From NCBI GenBank assembly GCA_029465975.1, contig CM055737.1:10613766-10677765 (forward strand): 64,000 nucleotides of DNA. Reading direction: 5' to 3'. The stretch is from Dallia pectoralis (lineage: Eukaryota > Chordata > Actinopteri > Esociformes > Umbridae). How positions within the stretch are numbered: position 1 is the first letter of the stretch; each line of letters starts with the position of its first letter. Positions 26,914 through 37,800 of this stretch are shown here, one piece after another. A program made the position numbers and the translations under genes. The notes under the pieces were generated by a model. It saw only the letters and a program-made list of their open reading frames with translations, had not been told where the DNA came from and did not search any database.

Positions 26914-28473
26914 ATCTACGCCTCCCGGGACCCCGTGGTACCCAAATCCTCATTGCACATATTCCAGTGAATAACAAACCAGCCAATGCATATTGCCAGT
27001 CATTTGATGCAGCGGCAGGGATGCAGCAGAGGTGAGTTTCGATTTGAACATGTTTGGAGAACAGGTGGGGTTTCCGCAGTCTGCATCAAACACTGTGATG
27101 ATGCCTCAATGCATGACTGAAAATATGGAATCCAGGCGCCCCTCCTATTCGCTGACTAGCCCCGCCCATTCGCTGACTAGCCCCGCCCACCGCGCAGAGA
27201 AAAAAAACTCTGCTGAAATCTCAATTGTTCATTTTCAAGATAATCACCAAGACAAACATTTTGTGATTTCATCTCATTCAAATTAAAACCATTAAAAGGC
27301 ATTAGAGACTAAACCAAAACTAAACAAATAGACCAAGCAGAGTCGTATTCTGGACCTTTAATTTATTGTGTAGGTTTGTCCATAAAATAATATAGTGTCT
27401 AATGTCTCAATTACTATCAATAACACCACACAAATGCTTTAGATAGTTGGGCAGAACACAATCTTAGTTTATCCAACAATGATGTCGGATTTTTATTTAT
27501 TTATTAAAAAAACTCGTGTAGAGAACTTATGTGTAGCCTATATCTGATTAAACACACAGATTTAAATTGAAACAACATCTGATGTAACATGTACAACGCT
27601 TTTGGGAAAGCCATGGCAGCATCTTCAGTCGTAAAAAAGTGCTGCCGTTTTATTAACAAACCAGCTGAAACAATTTCTAGGGGTGTGTCGCTACCTTGTG
27701 GTCACGCACGGTATTGCAGGCACCAGTCTACAGTCTCACCACCTCATATGATGGCACTCGCATGCATCTCTAAGCCTAGAACCAAGAGCTTGGAACGATA
27801 TATATTAAGGCATGTTCATGTTGACCAGCATTGGCAAGTTAGTTGTCACCGCTTTATACTCAAAATAAAATCATCTTTGTTGTGCATATTTCTGTCTTTA
27901 GTAGGCTATTCCTTCAAGGGCAGAAGTCCACTTTTGTGAGGCTTCAGCCGCGTCTCTCTGCTCTAACTGGGCTTTAGACCAACCACATCCTATATTTTAC
28001 ACATTGGATCTTTTTTAGAGGTAATATTACTGCATACATTTTTTCAAATATAGTTATATGAATTGGGCTGCATGTGTTGGCTTATATCACGTTCGTGCAA
28101 TGCTTTGATAATATCTTTAATCAAGCATTTTCTCTTGTCATACACTCAGTGGCCACATTATTAGGGACACCTACATTGTATGGGTGGGAATCTGCATCTG
28201 CTTTCAGGTTGAACACATTGTGCCTTCAAAGATGCACACCACTCTGTAAAGAGTCTGGACATTCTCCTCCTCTGACCTCTCTTATTCACAATTGTAGCCC
28301 ACATAACTGCTGCTCACTGGATGTATTTACTAGGGGATGTCTTTACTTTCTCTGTATAGTCGAGAGATGCCTAAAAAAATATCAGGTCAACCTGAGATGA
28401 TTGAAGCACCATGTCTAGCACCAACAACGTTTGTTGGAACAAAAGCAAAACCTCTTTAGCCTACTATGTATAC

Positions 28474-28509
<36 letters not shown>

Positions 28510-29138
28510 GTTGCAGCCACATGATTGGATTTCTACATAATATTGTGGCATTTGAGTGTATTTCTCCTTGCCCCATAGTATTCTCTCACATTCGGATGAT
28601 CGTGTTTAATATATATTGATCTACTTGCGTCTCGTACGTGTTATACTGTCTGAATATGACATCAGCCACCAACAGAGTTAGGCTGCTCTACTTCTGATAG
28701 TGTTGGGTTAATTAAAAATGAACCGACTGCACGGGTTTCTGCTTGCAGTATCATTGGGGTTTTATCATAATATAAAATGCAGACATGTGAAGACATGAAT
28801 GGGGCAGAGATCTCGTACTGGACTGAAAGTTCAACCATGTTGACTAAATATATCTTAGTTATTATTATGCTACTATAGGATGATCCGGGACCCGGTGGAT
28901 GCGCATTGGTACCGTTCATTCATTTGACTAGAATCCCTGTATACATCCTCTCTCCAATAATAAAAATCCACATCCCGACAACCTTAATACATTGTTAATC
29001 CTTTAAATGAGTCTGAAATCATGTTTTAAGCGTCTTAAATTGGAAGTAAGATGGCGTTAATGAACCTACTTGGGTGAGTTCGGTGCCCAGCATCAGGACC
29101 AGGAGGCTGAGACTCAGAAGCTTGCTGGTTGGCTGCAT
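17667..29138 (-). CDS. olfm1: Noelin / olfactomedin 1, B-type isoform (first exon MQP...)
   Basis: Six coding exons on the minus strand: 29138-29070, 24307-24158, 23638-23483, 22486-22267, 20357-20251 and 18344-17667. All boundaries are AG/GT and the phases sum to 1380 nt, or 459 residues. The first exon gives a signal peptide, MQPTSKLLSLSLLVLMLGTE, matching the short 'B' noelin N-terminus. Exon 2 carries PEESWQVYSSAQD and two CxC-type cysteines. Exons 3-4 form a coiled coil (about residues 70-198). Exons 5-6 form the olfactomedin domain, with DGYHNNRF, GTGQVVYNGSIYFNKFQSH and NQNAGNIVISKLN. OLFM1 is a secreted oligomeric neural glycoprotein linked to neurogenesis and synapse proteins. OLFM3 is excluded by the exon 6 sequence. 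Unlike mammalian noelin, which ends in SDEL, this C-terminus is RSEQES. A separate short-form (Y-type) end exon was not found. Confidence 0.95.
18345..20250 (-). other. olfm1 last intron
   Basis: AT-rich intron. It holds a degraded LINE reverse transcriptase fragment (listed separately). A short stretch at 18880-18907 combines TATATATA with AATAAA. No other coding exon fits the olfm1 model here. Confidence 0.6.
19207..19401 (-). pseudogene. LINE (L2/CR1-type) reverse transcriptase fragment
   Basis: Minus-strand reading contains CGIPQGSVLGPLISNMYVLS and, further on, YTDDTQINITLS. These match the 'G-PQGSVLGP' and 'Y-DDTQ' blocks of L2/CR1-clade reverse transcriptases, with the YADD box altered to YTDD. 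Only about 60 codons are left, so it is dead. It sits in the olfm1 last intron in the same orientation as the gene. Confidence 0.75.
20358..22266 (-). other. olfm1 intron with 21-bp minisatellite
   Basis: Intron between the coiled-coil exon and the first olfactomedin-domain exon. Apart from the minisatellite listed separately I see no coding or mobile sequence. Confidence 0.6.
21058..21465. repeat. 21-bp minisatellite in an olfm1 intron
   Basis: Tandem unit of 21 bp with core CTCTGTATGGTGTTGTTTT, roughly 18 copies. The first copies are irregular (inserted GTATG, CTTTG variants) and the later ones homogeneous. Because 21 is divisible by 3 and the unit lacks stops in several frames, overlapping ORFs of over 100 codons appear on both strands. 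They are not genes. Confidence 0.95.
22487..23482 (-). other. olfm1 intron with (CA)n
   Basis: Intron between the two coiled-coil exons. It contains a CA/TA microsatellite at 23186-23239 and nothing else recognisable. Confidence 0.6.
23186..23239. repeat. (CA)n/(TA)n compound microsatellite
   Basis: CA dinucleotide runs interrupted by short TATATA blocks, inside an olfm1 intron. Confidence 0.95.
24308..26763 (-). other. olfm1 intron between A-type first exon and exon 2
   Basis: The acceptor TAG at 24310-24308 abuts the CTGCTGCCA start of exon 2. The intron is mostly unique sequence with a 33-bp minisatellite at its 5' end, close to the exon A donor. Short ORFs around 24010-24595 are frame shadows of exon 2 and its flanks. 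Confidence 0.6.
26382..26747. repeat. 33-bp minisatellite next to the olfm1 exon A donor
   Basis: About 11 copies of a 33-bp unit with core GGTCTTTATTCTAAACTA and TTTGTTCAGA. The array ends about 15 bp from the GT donor of olfm1 exon A (26763-26762). The unit is a multiple of 3 without stops, so the plus strand shows a false 151-codon repeat ORF with an 11-residue period. Confidence 0.95.
27147..27188. promoter_or_regulatory. Tandem 21-bp duplication with two GC boxes upstream of olfm1 exon A
   Basis: A 21-bp segment (ATTCGCTGACTAG followed by CCCCGCCC) is repeated exactly twice head to tail, giving GC boxes at 27160-27167 and 27181-27188. It lies about 235-275 bp upstream of the exon A start codon on the minus strand, a plausible Sp/KLF-responsive promoter position. 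Function is inferred from position. Confidence 0.4.
28139..28545 (-). mobile_element. Degraded Tc1-like DNA transposon remnant
   Basis: The left end, ACACTCAGTGGCCACATTAT followed by TAGGGACACCT, is nearly identical to the terminal sequence of a common fish Tc1-like family. Further in, CATTCTCCTCCTCTGACCTC and TGCTGCTCACTGGATGT match the minus-strand transposase region of that family. GCAGCCACATGATTGG near 28510 recalls its subterminal segment. The transposase is broken and mostly deleted, and a (TA)n run splits the right part. Family assignment is from memory of the terminal motif. Confidence 0.6.
28474..28506. repeat. (TA)n microsatellite
   Basis: Pure TA dinucleotide run, apparently grown inside the Tc1-like remnant. 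Confidence 0.9.
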
Positions 29139-29149
29139 CCTCCAGATCG

Positions 29150-29247
29150 CAGCAGATCCAGTGCTCTCACGTGCAGATCCAGTGATCTCACATGCAGATC
29201 CAGTGCTCTCACGTGCAGATCCAGTGCCCTCACATGCAGATCTATGT
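29150..29247. promoter_or_regulatory. Four 21-bp repeats with regularly spaced E-boxes upstream of olfm1 B start codon
   Basis: Directly upstream of the B-type ATG (29138) are four 21-bp repeats, each with GCAGATCCAGTG and an E-box. The E-boxes alternate CACGTG (29168-29173), CACATG (29189-29194), CACGTG (29210-29215) and CACATG (29231-29236), exactly 21 bp apart. The block is either in the 5' UTR or the core promoter. bHLH binding is an inference from the motif. Confidence 0.5.
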
Positions 29248-29631
29248 CTGTCTCCTCTGGAAGGCTCGGTCCAATAGGGTCCTTTTGTAATCTAATACTA
29301 ATATTAAGGGAGGCTAAATAAGCAGTCTGGTGCGGAGGTGAGGAGGAGCCGCAGCTGCATAATGTTCAGTGCATCTCACTGAAGATCCCCGGCGTCCTGT
29401 CCTTCCTCTGTCAGGAACCTCGCATGCATGAAAACACACACACACACATTTGCATGGGAGTAAAAACCATAAAGCGTTCGCAGATCACCCGACCGATCTA
29501 TAATGAAAAGGTTGTCCCCTCGATGTATGACGGCAGGTGGGCGAGGGGGAGAATGCGGAGGGAGGGGACTATAGCCGCGGTGCTGAAACCGGATGTGACA
29601 CAAACGGGCGTGGGAACTTCAACAGTGTTTT
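29248..29631. other. Region upstream of olfm1 B first exon
   Basis: Probable promoter/5' flank of the B transcript on the minus strand. A TTATTTA-like AT box is at about 29315-29325, and there is a short (CA)n near 29435. No coding sequence recognised. Confidence 0.35.
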
Positions 29632-30822
29632 GGCAGGGGGGTGTGGGTTTGATCCTATAGCAGGGGGATGTGGGGTTGATCCTATAGCAGGGGTGTGGGG
29701 TTGATCCTATAGCAGGGGTGTGGGTTTGATCCTATAGCAAGGGTGTGGGGTTGATCCTATAGCAGGAGTGTGGGGTTGATCCTATAGCAGGGGTTGTGAT
29801 GTTGATCCTATATCAGGGGTTGTGATGTTGATCCTATAGCAGGGGTGTGGTGTTGATCCTATAGCAGGGGTGTGGGTTTGATCCTATAGCAAGGGTGTGG
29901 GGTTGATACTATAGCAGGGGTTGTGATGTTGATCCTATAGCAGGGGTGTGGGTTTGATCCTATAGCAGGGGTGTGGTGTTGATCCTATAGCAAGGGGTGT
30001 GGGTTTGATCCTATAGCAGGGGTGTGGGGTGGATCCTATAGCAGGGGTGTGTGGTTGATCCTATAGCAGGGGTGTGGGGTTGATCCTATAGCAGGGGTGT
30101 GGGGTTGATCCTATAGCAGGGGTGTGGGGTTGATCCTATAGCAGGAGTGTGGGGTTGATCCTATAGCAGGGGTTGTGATGTTGATCCTATAGCAGGGGTT
30201 GTGATGTTGATCCTATAGCAGGGGTGTGGGGTTGATCCTATAGCAAGGGGTGTGGGTTTGATCCTATAGCAGGGGTGTGGGGTTGATCCTATAGCAGGGG
30301 TGTGGGGTTGATCCTATATCAGGGGTGTGGGGTTGATCCTATAGCAGGGGTGTGGGTTTGATCCTATAGCAGGGGTGTGGGGTTGATCCTATAGCAAGGG
30401 GTGTGGGTTTGATCCTATAGCAGGGGTGTGGGGTTGATCCTATAGCAGGGGTGTGGGGTTGATCCTATATCAGGGGTGTGGGGTTGATCCTATAGCAGGG
30501 GTGTGGGGTTGATTCTATAGCAGGGGTGTGGGGTTGATCCTATAGCAGGGGTGTGGGGTTGATCCTATAGCAAGGGGTGTGGGTTTGATCCTATAGCAGG
30601 GGTGTGGGGTTGATCGAATAGCAGGGGTGTGGGGTTGATCCTATAGCAGGGGTGTGGGGTTGATCCTATAGCAGGGGTGTGGGGTTGATCGAATAGCAGG
30701 GGTGTGGGGTTGATCCTATAGCAAGGGGTGTGGGTTTGATCCTATAGCAGGGGTGTGGGGTTGATCCTATAGCAGGGGTGTGGGGTTGATTCTATAGCAG
30801 GGGTGTGGGGTTTATTCTATGG
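29632..30822. repeat. 25-bp minisatellite, about 47 copies
   Basis: Tandem unit of about 25 bp with core GGTTGATCCTATAGCAGGGG and GTGTG, spanning almost 1.2 kb. Variants include GGTTTGATCC, AGCAAGGGG and GATGTTGATCC, and occasional ATCGAATAGC. It starts about 0.5 kb upstream of the olfm1 B first exon. Confidence 0.97.
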
Positions 30823-30904
30823 GATCTGACATGTGCTGAGCTGAGATAAAGGCTCAGATAAATGTGATGGCTTCATTGTTTTGAGCTGTGTGTCAAACAT
30901 TCAT

Positions 30905-31222
30905 TAATAACAATTGTTATTCCCCCTGCTAGACACACTTTCATCTTTCTACATCCTGTATTTAGATACTCATTGTATTTTTATATATATTTGTTATTGC
31001 CGTATCAATGCTGCTCAACAGAATTATCTGTATATTTACTCTACAATTGAATCTGTATTGCCACATGTGTCCCATTGCTATTTGCAGTTGTGTTCTGTGT
31101 ATTTATTATGTAACTGTTTGTTGTCCTGCACATTTCTTTTCACCTTATCTTGGCCAGGTCGCCGTTGCAAATGAGAATTTGTGCTCAATCGACCTACCTG
31201 GTTAAATAAAGGTTAAATAAAA
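30905..31222 (+). mobile_element. LINE/SINE-type 3' tail (teleost dispersed repeat)
   Basis: Ends with AATGAGAATTTGTGCTCAAT, CGACCTACCTGG and then TTAAATAAAGGTTAAATAAA. This is a very common fish retroposon tail with tandem poly(A)-signal-like ends. The preceding 200 bp (TATTATGTAACTGTTTGTTG and similar) fits a LINE 3' UTR. There is no coding sequence. Left limit approximate. Confidence 0.6.
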
Positions 31223-31570
31223 AAATAAAATCATTCATTACATCGCCATAGTTTCATGCATTTTTCAGGTGCCCAGCTAATCTAATCTATATGGGTTTTT
31301 ACATTAAAATATGTTCTGAAGCAAAATTTAATAAAATGAATACAGTATGCACACATACAGAGTTTGTAAACATATAAACACATGTAAATAATCAAAACCT
31401 ACTGAGGTCATTTGTGAGGTTAGACAGAATGGGCGTTGTTGTATGAAACAGAAACAAAATGTACAGCTCCAATAACATTTGCCAAAGAGGAAGAGATAAG
31501 ACGCTCCCCAACACCAAGGAGAGAAAAGCTGCAGCCTACATGGGATGGTTTAGCTTTCAGTAAATGACCA

Positions 31571-31787
31571 AACACATTTAGTGCTCAGCGTTAGCTGCCC
31601 AACACATTTAGTGCTCAGCGTTAGCTGCCCAACACATTTAGTGCTCAGCGTTAGCTGCCCAACACATTTAGTGCTCAGCGTTAGCTGCCCAACACATTTA
31701 GTGCTCAGCGTTAGCTGCCCAAGACATTTAGTGCTCAGCGTTAGCTGCCCAACACATTTAGTGCTCAGCGTTAGCTGCCCAACACAT
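31571..31787. repeat. 30-bp minisatellite, 7 copies
   Basis: Seven nearly identical 30-bp units (AACACATTTAGTGCTCAGCG plus TTAGCTGCCC) and a partial eighth. One unit has AAGACATTTA. The near identity suggests recent expansion. Confidence 0.97.
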
Positions 31788-31799
31788 CAGTAACTAAGC

Positions 31800-34050
31800 C
31801 CCTGCAGCTCCTGTTAGAATCCTTCCTGTCACCCATGTCACAGTCACTTCTGTTAATGCCAAGTACTCACACTTGTTTCTATGAGTGTGTCACCAGAAAT
31901 GTAGTAATTATTTAGCAGTATGGAAAGGATAGTGTTAATGTAAAATCCAGACTGTTGTTTGTGAGAAAATATTTACATTTCCCACGCAGAATAACAACAT
32001 GTTTAGCTTTAGGGTTAAGGCTCCATATATGCCAAGAACTGAGATAAAAATCTGCGGGGTTTTGTCTTCATTGGAAAGAAAACAAAACTCTCTTCCCACG
32101 CTCATGATTACATTTACCAAGACTTGAAGTGAACAAATTAGTGTGTCAGAAGAGCAGAGCAGTTGCATATTATTGAGGTTTTTGTTTAATAGTGAAACAA
32201 TGAATTAGCTGGAGGATAATATCTGGTAGCCTGTATAGGCCGTTTACAGAGAAACGTGTGAGGAGACAAAGCACGCACACACATGTGCACACGCAGTCAC
32301 ACACAGGCGCACACAGGCGCACACACATGCACGCACACACACACACGCACGCACGTGCACGCACGCACGCAGGCACGCACGCACGCACGCACACACGCAC
32401 ACACACACACACACACACATCAGCTCAGGCAAAATAGCTCCAGGCTAGATCCCTCTAAATGGTACCCACCACAATTACCTCGCAGTGTAATTTTAGTAGC
32501 TACATGGGAGTCTTGCTATAAGAAAACTATGATGTGAAAATTGACCCTGGGGTTTTGCTACAGTCTCTTTTGTGCAGTGTTCAAATTCTTCCCCCAACCT
32601 ATCAAGGCAGAATCAATAACGCGCAGTAGTAGTGTCTCTTTTTACAGTAGCTCCCTACCGAGTTGGGGATCAATACCAAACGGCACGAGTTGTAGAATCC
32701 AATTCTCCTTCCAGAGGGGTCTGCAAATCACGCCAAGTAGATACACTCACACTCACATGACCGAGTACGCCTAAAGCTCATAAAGGTGATTCCACTGTAA
32801 AACATAGCATAATTGGCGTATTTACTGTACAGTATTTACCTCATAGACAACTAATCAAAGGGCCTTTTTGCTGTTTGTCATGTCTCGTGACGGTTTGTTT
32901 TTCATTTGAAACAGACATCACAGGCGCTGTGCTCTACTGCCTCTTACTATTGAGGAGGGAAGTACGGAAAATATCAGGCTAGTGAGGAATGGGCAATGCG
33001 TAAAATATTTAAGATGATGGTTCTCTCCCAATCGCTACGCCAAGGAAAATCAATTCCCGGGCGGTGGTTGCTTATTGAGTAGGTATAGACAGAGTTGTTT
33101 TTTACAACAGGTGAAAGAAATGATCTGAAGCCTTCTCATCCTTCAGACATTATATCAAACAGTTACGATTACATAATGTGTGATCCTTTGTAGTTCAAGG
33201 GTGTTTCAAATAGCTCACGTGTGTGTGTGTCTAATTATTAGGAAACCGTCAAATGGAACAGAAATACTGAGTGAATATTTGGTTCCAACCCCAAACAACT
33301 TCCAACAAAACGTAAATAAGTACAATTCTCCTTCAATCTCCACTGCCTCACCTTCCAAGAATTCAGTAAGGTTTGAATAGATCTTGCATCCTGGCCCAAT
33401 TACGTCTGACATTATATTTCAAATACTTTCACAGAGCAAAAATAAACAATTTGTTTCTGTATATATTATAGGAATATTATGAATATTCTTTCTTTATTAG
33501 GATCTTATTATAGTGCATAGCTGCTCAGAACGTTCATTAGAACCCGTATCTTGTGTTCCAGTCTCTCTGCCCAGAAATATTTGGTTCCAAATTAAATTCT
33601 ACTGGATAGGCTGTGCTTTATCCCCGAGCAATCAAGTCAAACAAGAGAATATCTTGAAAAATTGGGACAATACTGGTTGTGTTTATACTATTCATGCTAT
33701 CAAAGACACTTAAGGCGTAGGTCATATTTCATCACTTATCATTGTAATCCGAGGTACGGTATGAACTCTTCACATGGTGAAAATAATATTTCTAAAGATT
33801 GAAGTCAATTGGAGTCCATCCATCAGCAGATTTTCTATGAATTTAAGTGTGTTATACAAATATCTTTGCTAACATTTAAAAACAGAAAAAACAAAGAGGT
33901 GAGAATGAATTTTTAATGACATAATTGCTCCGGTAATTTATTTATGTTCCTAAAGTAAATCAATTATACAGTACTTTGTTGCATTAGAGTCATTCTAAAG
34001 CAGCTTGGTGGTTTTCACATCTGGGCCTATTGCATCTCAGCTGCTATACA
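31800..34050. other. Gene-free stretch with (CA)n/(CGCA)n repeat
   Basis: Contains the microsatellite listed at 32272-32420. ORFs here are short and unrecognised. No transposon ends seen. Confidence 0.4.
32272..32420. repeat. (CA)n / (CGCA)n compound microsatellite
   Basis: CA runs mixed with GCACGCACGCAC tetranucleotide runs. Alternating purine-pyrimidine over about 150 bp. Confidence 0.95.
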
Positions 34051-34059
34051 TTTGGATCA

Positions 34060-34880
34060 CATGACATTTGTATGGTAGAGCAGGAATATTGTACTGTAGA
34101 GCAGGAATATTGTACTGTAGAGCATGAATATTGTAGTGTAGAGCAGGAATATTGGACTGTAGAGCATAAATATTGTAGTGTAGAGCAGGAATATTGTACT
34201 GTAGAGCGGGAATATTGTGGTGTAGAGCGGGAATATTGTACTGTAGAACGGGAATATTGTACTGTAGAGCGGGAATATTGTACTGTAGAGTGGGAATATT
34301 GTACTGTAGAGTGGGAATGTTGTACTGTAGAGCGGGAATATTGTACTGTAGAGCGGGAATATTGTACTGTAGAGTGGGAATATTGTACTATAGAGCGGGA
34401 ATATTGTACTGTAGAGCGGGAATATTGTACTGTAGAGCGGGAATATTGTACTGTAGAGCAGGAATATTGTACTGTAGAGCAGGAATATTGTACTGTAGAG
34501 CGGGAATATTGTACTGTAGAGCTGGAATATTGTACTGTAGAGCGTGACATTTGTACTGTAGAGCTGGAATATTGTACTGTAGAGCGTGACATTTGTACTG
34601 TAGAGCTGGAATATTGTACTGTAGAGCGTGACATTTGTACTGTAGAGCTGGAATATTGTACTGTAGAGCGTGACATTTGTACTGTAGAGCTGGAATATTG
34701 TACTGTAGAGCGTGACATTTGTACTGTAGAGCTGGAATATTGTACTGTAGAGCGTGACATTTGTACTGTAGAGCTGGAATATTGTACTGTAGAGCGTGAC
34801 ATTTGTACTGTAGAGCTGGAATATTGTACTGTAGAGCGTGACATTTGTACTGTAGAGCTGGAATATTGTACTGTAGAGCA
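34060..34880. repeat. 21-bp minisatellite with a 42-bp higher-order half
   Basis: The unit is 21 bp: TACTGTAGAGCGGGAATATT plus G, with A/G/T changes. The left half (about 34080-34535) is a simple 21-bp array. The right half (about 34515-34877) is a regular alternation of a 'GCTGGAATATTG' unit and a 'GCGTGACATTTG' unit, forming eight 42-bp dimers. Stop-free in several frames, it gives false ORFs up to 303 codons on both strands. Confidence 0.97.
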
Positions 34881-37800
34881 CTTGAGAGGCTTTGAGCTTG
34901 CTGTTCAAATGATGACGCATGAGGTTTATAACGTTTATTAGGAAAGACAAGCACACTTTCTGTTTCAATGCACCCTTAAACTAAACACACAAACACAGCA
35001 GCATAATTGACAAGTGCTTTTTAAAGTGCTTTTTTGAAGGCTTACAACACAATATGTTGCCGTTTGATATGTGCAATGCCTTTGGAGTCACATGAAGGCA
35101 TTTGGAGTGACGAGCTAAGCCAAATGACTCAATTGCACGACAATCTTCTGAGTAGTCGGGATGTTTCCAGACGAGCTGAGCAGGCTCTATGCTGTCCCTA
35201 ACAAAATATAATTGGCAGAAACATACTGTGATATGTTAACACACTCACAAGAACGTGGTACACATATCCCTTTCCATGTTTTACTTGGACATGTCCTTGG
35301 GAAATCTTCTAATCTAACTCCCGGTCCTGCCTGACAGCGGTGTGAACACTGATTGGTGAACTGATATGAGCTCTATATGCTGGACTATTTTTAGGAAAAT
35401 GATAAAACTTCAACTAGTTGGTGGTTCAGTGCCAAGATTTCACTAACCCCTTTCTCAGACTTAATTTGAATATTACTCATTTAATTTAAATATCACTTGA
35501 CTTAACAACACTGTCAGTCTCAATGATGTGTAGTTCATGGGAAATAATGGTAATTTAGTCTCCTCCTAGCTGACCTCGTAATTTAGTCTTCCTCCTAGCT
35601 GACCTCGTAATTTAGTCGTTCCTCCTAGCTGACCTCGATTTTCAGTTTCCCGTAATGGGTCACTACAGTATACAACCAAGAAACTGGAAACAGTCTGGAT
35701 ATAAGTTGGAAGCAATTAAAAATGCACGTGTCCCGATTCCCAAACGCGTAATCTGTTGTAATCATGTTCTGGCAAAGATAGTCATGAGCACTGGACAGAT
35801 GTACCATTTGTCTTTTTTGAAAAGACAGCATTGTCAATATCGGCACCCAGAAGCAGGAAGCTGCACAGTGAATCAAACAGCGGTACCCATTTAAAAGGGC
35901 AGGCAGACAAAAACCAAAACCCTTTACAGTTAATGACCATGCTAAGATCAACACAGCATGACACACTATTAATTCACATCTGGCCTTTGGCCTGGCGAGA
36001 CACTTTGAACCTGAGGTGTACAATCAGGAAAACCTATCAATAATGCAAAAGCGCCGGCTGTCTTTTTCTGAAGACATTTTGCTCTTCGTGACCTGTACAG
36101 TCTGCTGGCTTCAGGTTGAGAAGTATTATTAGAACCTTTCTGTCCTTTAACCCCAGAACTATCGTTTCACAGCCCCGTCCCTGAATGTCTGTGGAGTTAA
36201 GTTTGCTAGTTTAGTTTGCACACTGAGCGCACACTGATACATAAACAAGCACAACGTTGCTTTATCAAACACAGATATATTCAAAAAGTTTCAGCATCAA
36301 CATCCCAATAAGAGTACTCACACACAGAGTAACCCTTAGACTTTGTACTTTATATGAGTATTAGAACAGGTTCCATAAGAGCTGGGTGGTAACAGCAGGT
36401 CATTCAGGGGTCAAAGTATGTATGTATGTTGCCAGGATGTAGAACGATTCATTTTAAAAGCGTGTGTGAACCTGAATTTCTTTTATTTTACATGGATTCT
36501 CAGTATACAGAGAAGTCAAACGAAACACGGGCCTCTCCCATAGCTGAATCATGTACTACACCAACTAAAACACAATATTTAGCTTGAGGTCACTCTGTCA
36601 TTCTGTCATGTGCGATATTGTATTACATAGCCGGCTGTACAAAAAGCCTGCGTCTTCCTTAGGACTAACCGGTCTTGAGAGATTGTTTGACAGGTTCACA
36701 TTTTTGGAGGTTAGACAACCAGTTCGTTTCTGCAAGACCGACAAAAAACATTAACCAAAGTCAATTTCAAGGTCCGACAGGCAAACTGAATATAAACGAC
36801 AATGAACTGTGTGAAACTTTTCACCAGTGGTTAAACACAAGGCTGAACTATAGACGGCAACTGGACGTTTCAGTACAGAACCTGGTGCAGTGCAGTGCCA
36901 TGTTCTGCTTGGTGTCACTGGGTCCAGGCATTCATGTGGATCTGTGGGATGCAGGTTTAGCCAGCAGGCCCTCAGATAGATTTTACAAAATGTGGATGGC
37001 CGGAGAAATCGTTCTCACGTGGCCAGGCAATTCACTGAGAACCAAAAGGTTTTTGTGTTTAATGATTAGACTGAGAGGAATCAAATAGTTGAAGACTATG
37101 TCAATAAAAATCAGAACACAATGCTACAGCCTACAGCAGGCACGGTATCACTAAGGAGCTCCAGTGTGTCTATTGCTCTAAGCCTTTTACCAGCTCTGAC
37201 AGTGGACAGTACTGCAGAGGACTCACAATGACAAGATGGAAATCGCGGGAAAGGGTGTGAGTATTTGTTGTGGCCTGCTTTAAAGTAAGAAATGACCGTG
37301 TATCTGACCAAACTTTTGGGGTTTCAGGAATGTGATATGAGAATTTGAGCTGACAGGCCATTGTTGCCGCGATAACACCGGCAGACAGGTTCAGAAAGAA
37401 CGGGTCACTGAGACGATTTGTCCGAATTCTGGAGATCCGTTCTTCCTGTGACGCCTCCCCGGACCTTCTCTGAACGGTGACGCTTGTCCTCCCCCGTGTA
37501 CTGGCCGTCACCGGATTTCTGGACCACAGTACATCACACACCACTGGACATGAATGCAGCCCTGGATCACCAATCACAACATTCACTTGCAATCACTATA
37601 CATGCGGTTGAGTGTTGTTTAGAAACCATCTATATGTTCCTAGGTTTGTTTTTTCCGTTGTTCTCTTCCATTAAAAGACTGCTTTTGGAAGCTATTGGTT
37701 TAAACCAGATCGGATGTGGTCACTGGATCAGCCCAGCTAATTTCAGGGATATTCCAAGACAGCAATTTTTGGCAGCAAGACACCAATCTTATTTTTGAAC

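Larger units (their letters stand above)
26914..29069 (-). other. olfm1 region between B-type and A-type first exons
   Basis: Serves as first intron for the B transcript and should contain the A promoter. It holds duplicated GC boxes (27147-27188), a Tc1-like remnant (28139-28545) and a (TA)n run. No coding exon other than A and B was recognised. Confidence 0.6.

Noticed and set aside
34030..34968. ORFs of up to 303 codons on both strands
   Set aside because: Product of the 21-bp array, whose unit length is a multiple of 3 and lacks stops.
36675..37088. 137-codon plus-strand ORF
   Set aside because: Not repetitive, but has no recognisable motif, splice partners or promoter. The length is within what chance allows in 64 kb.
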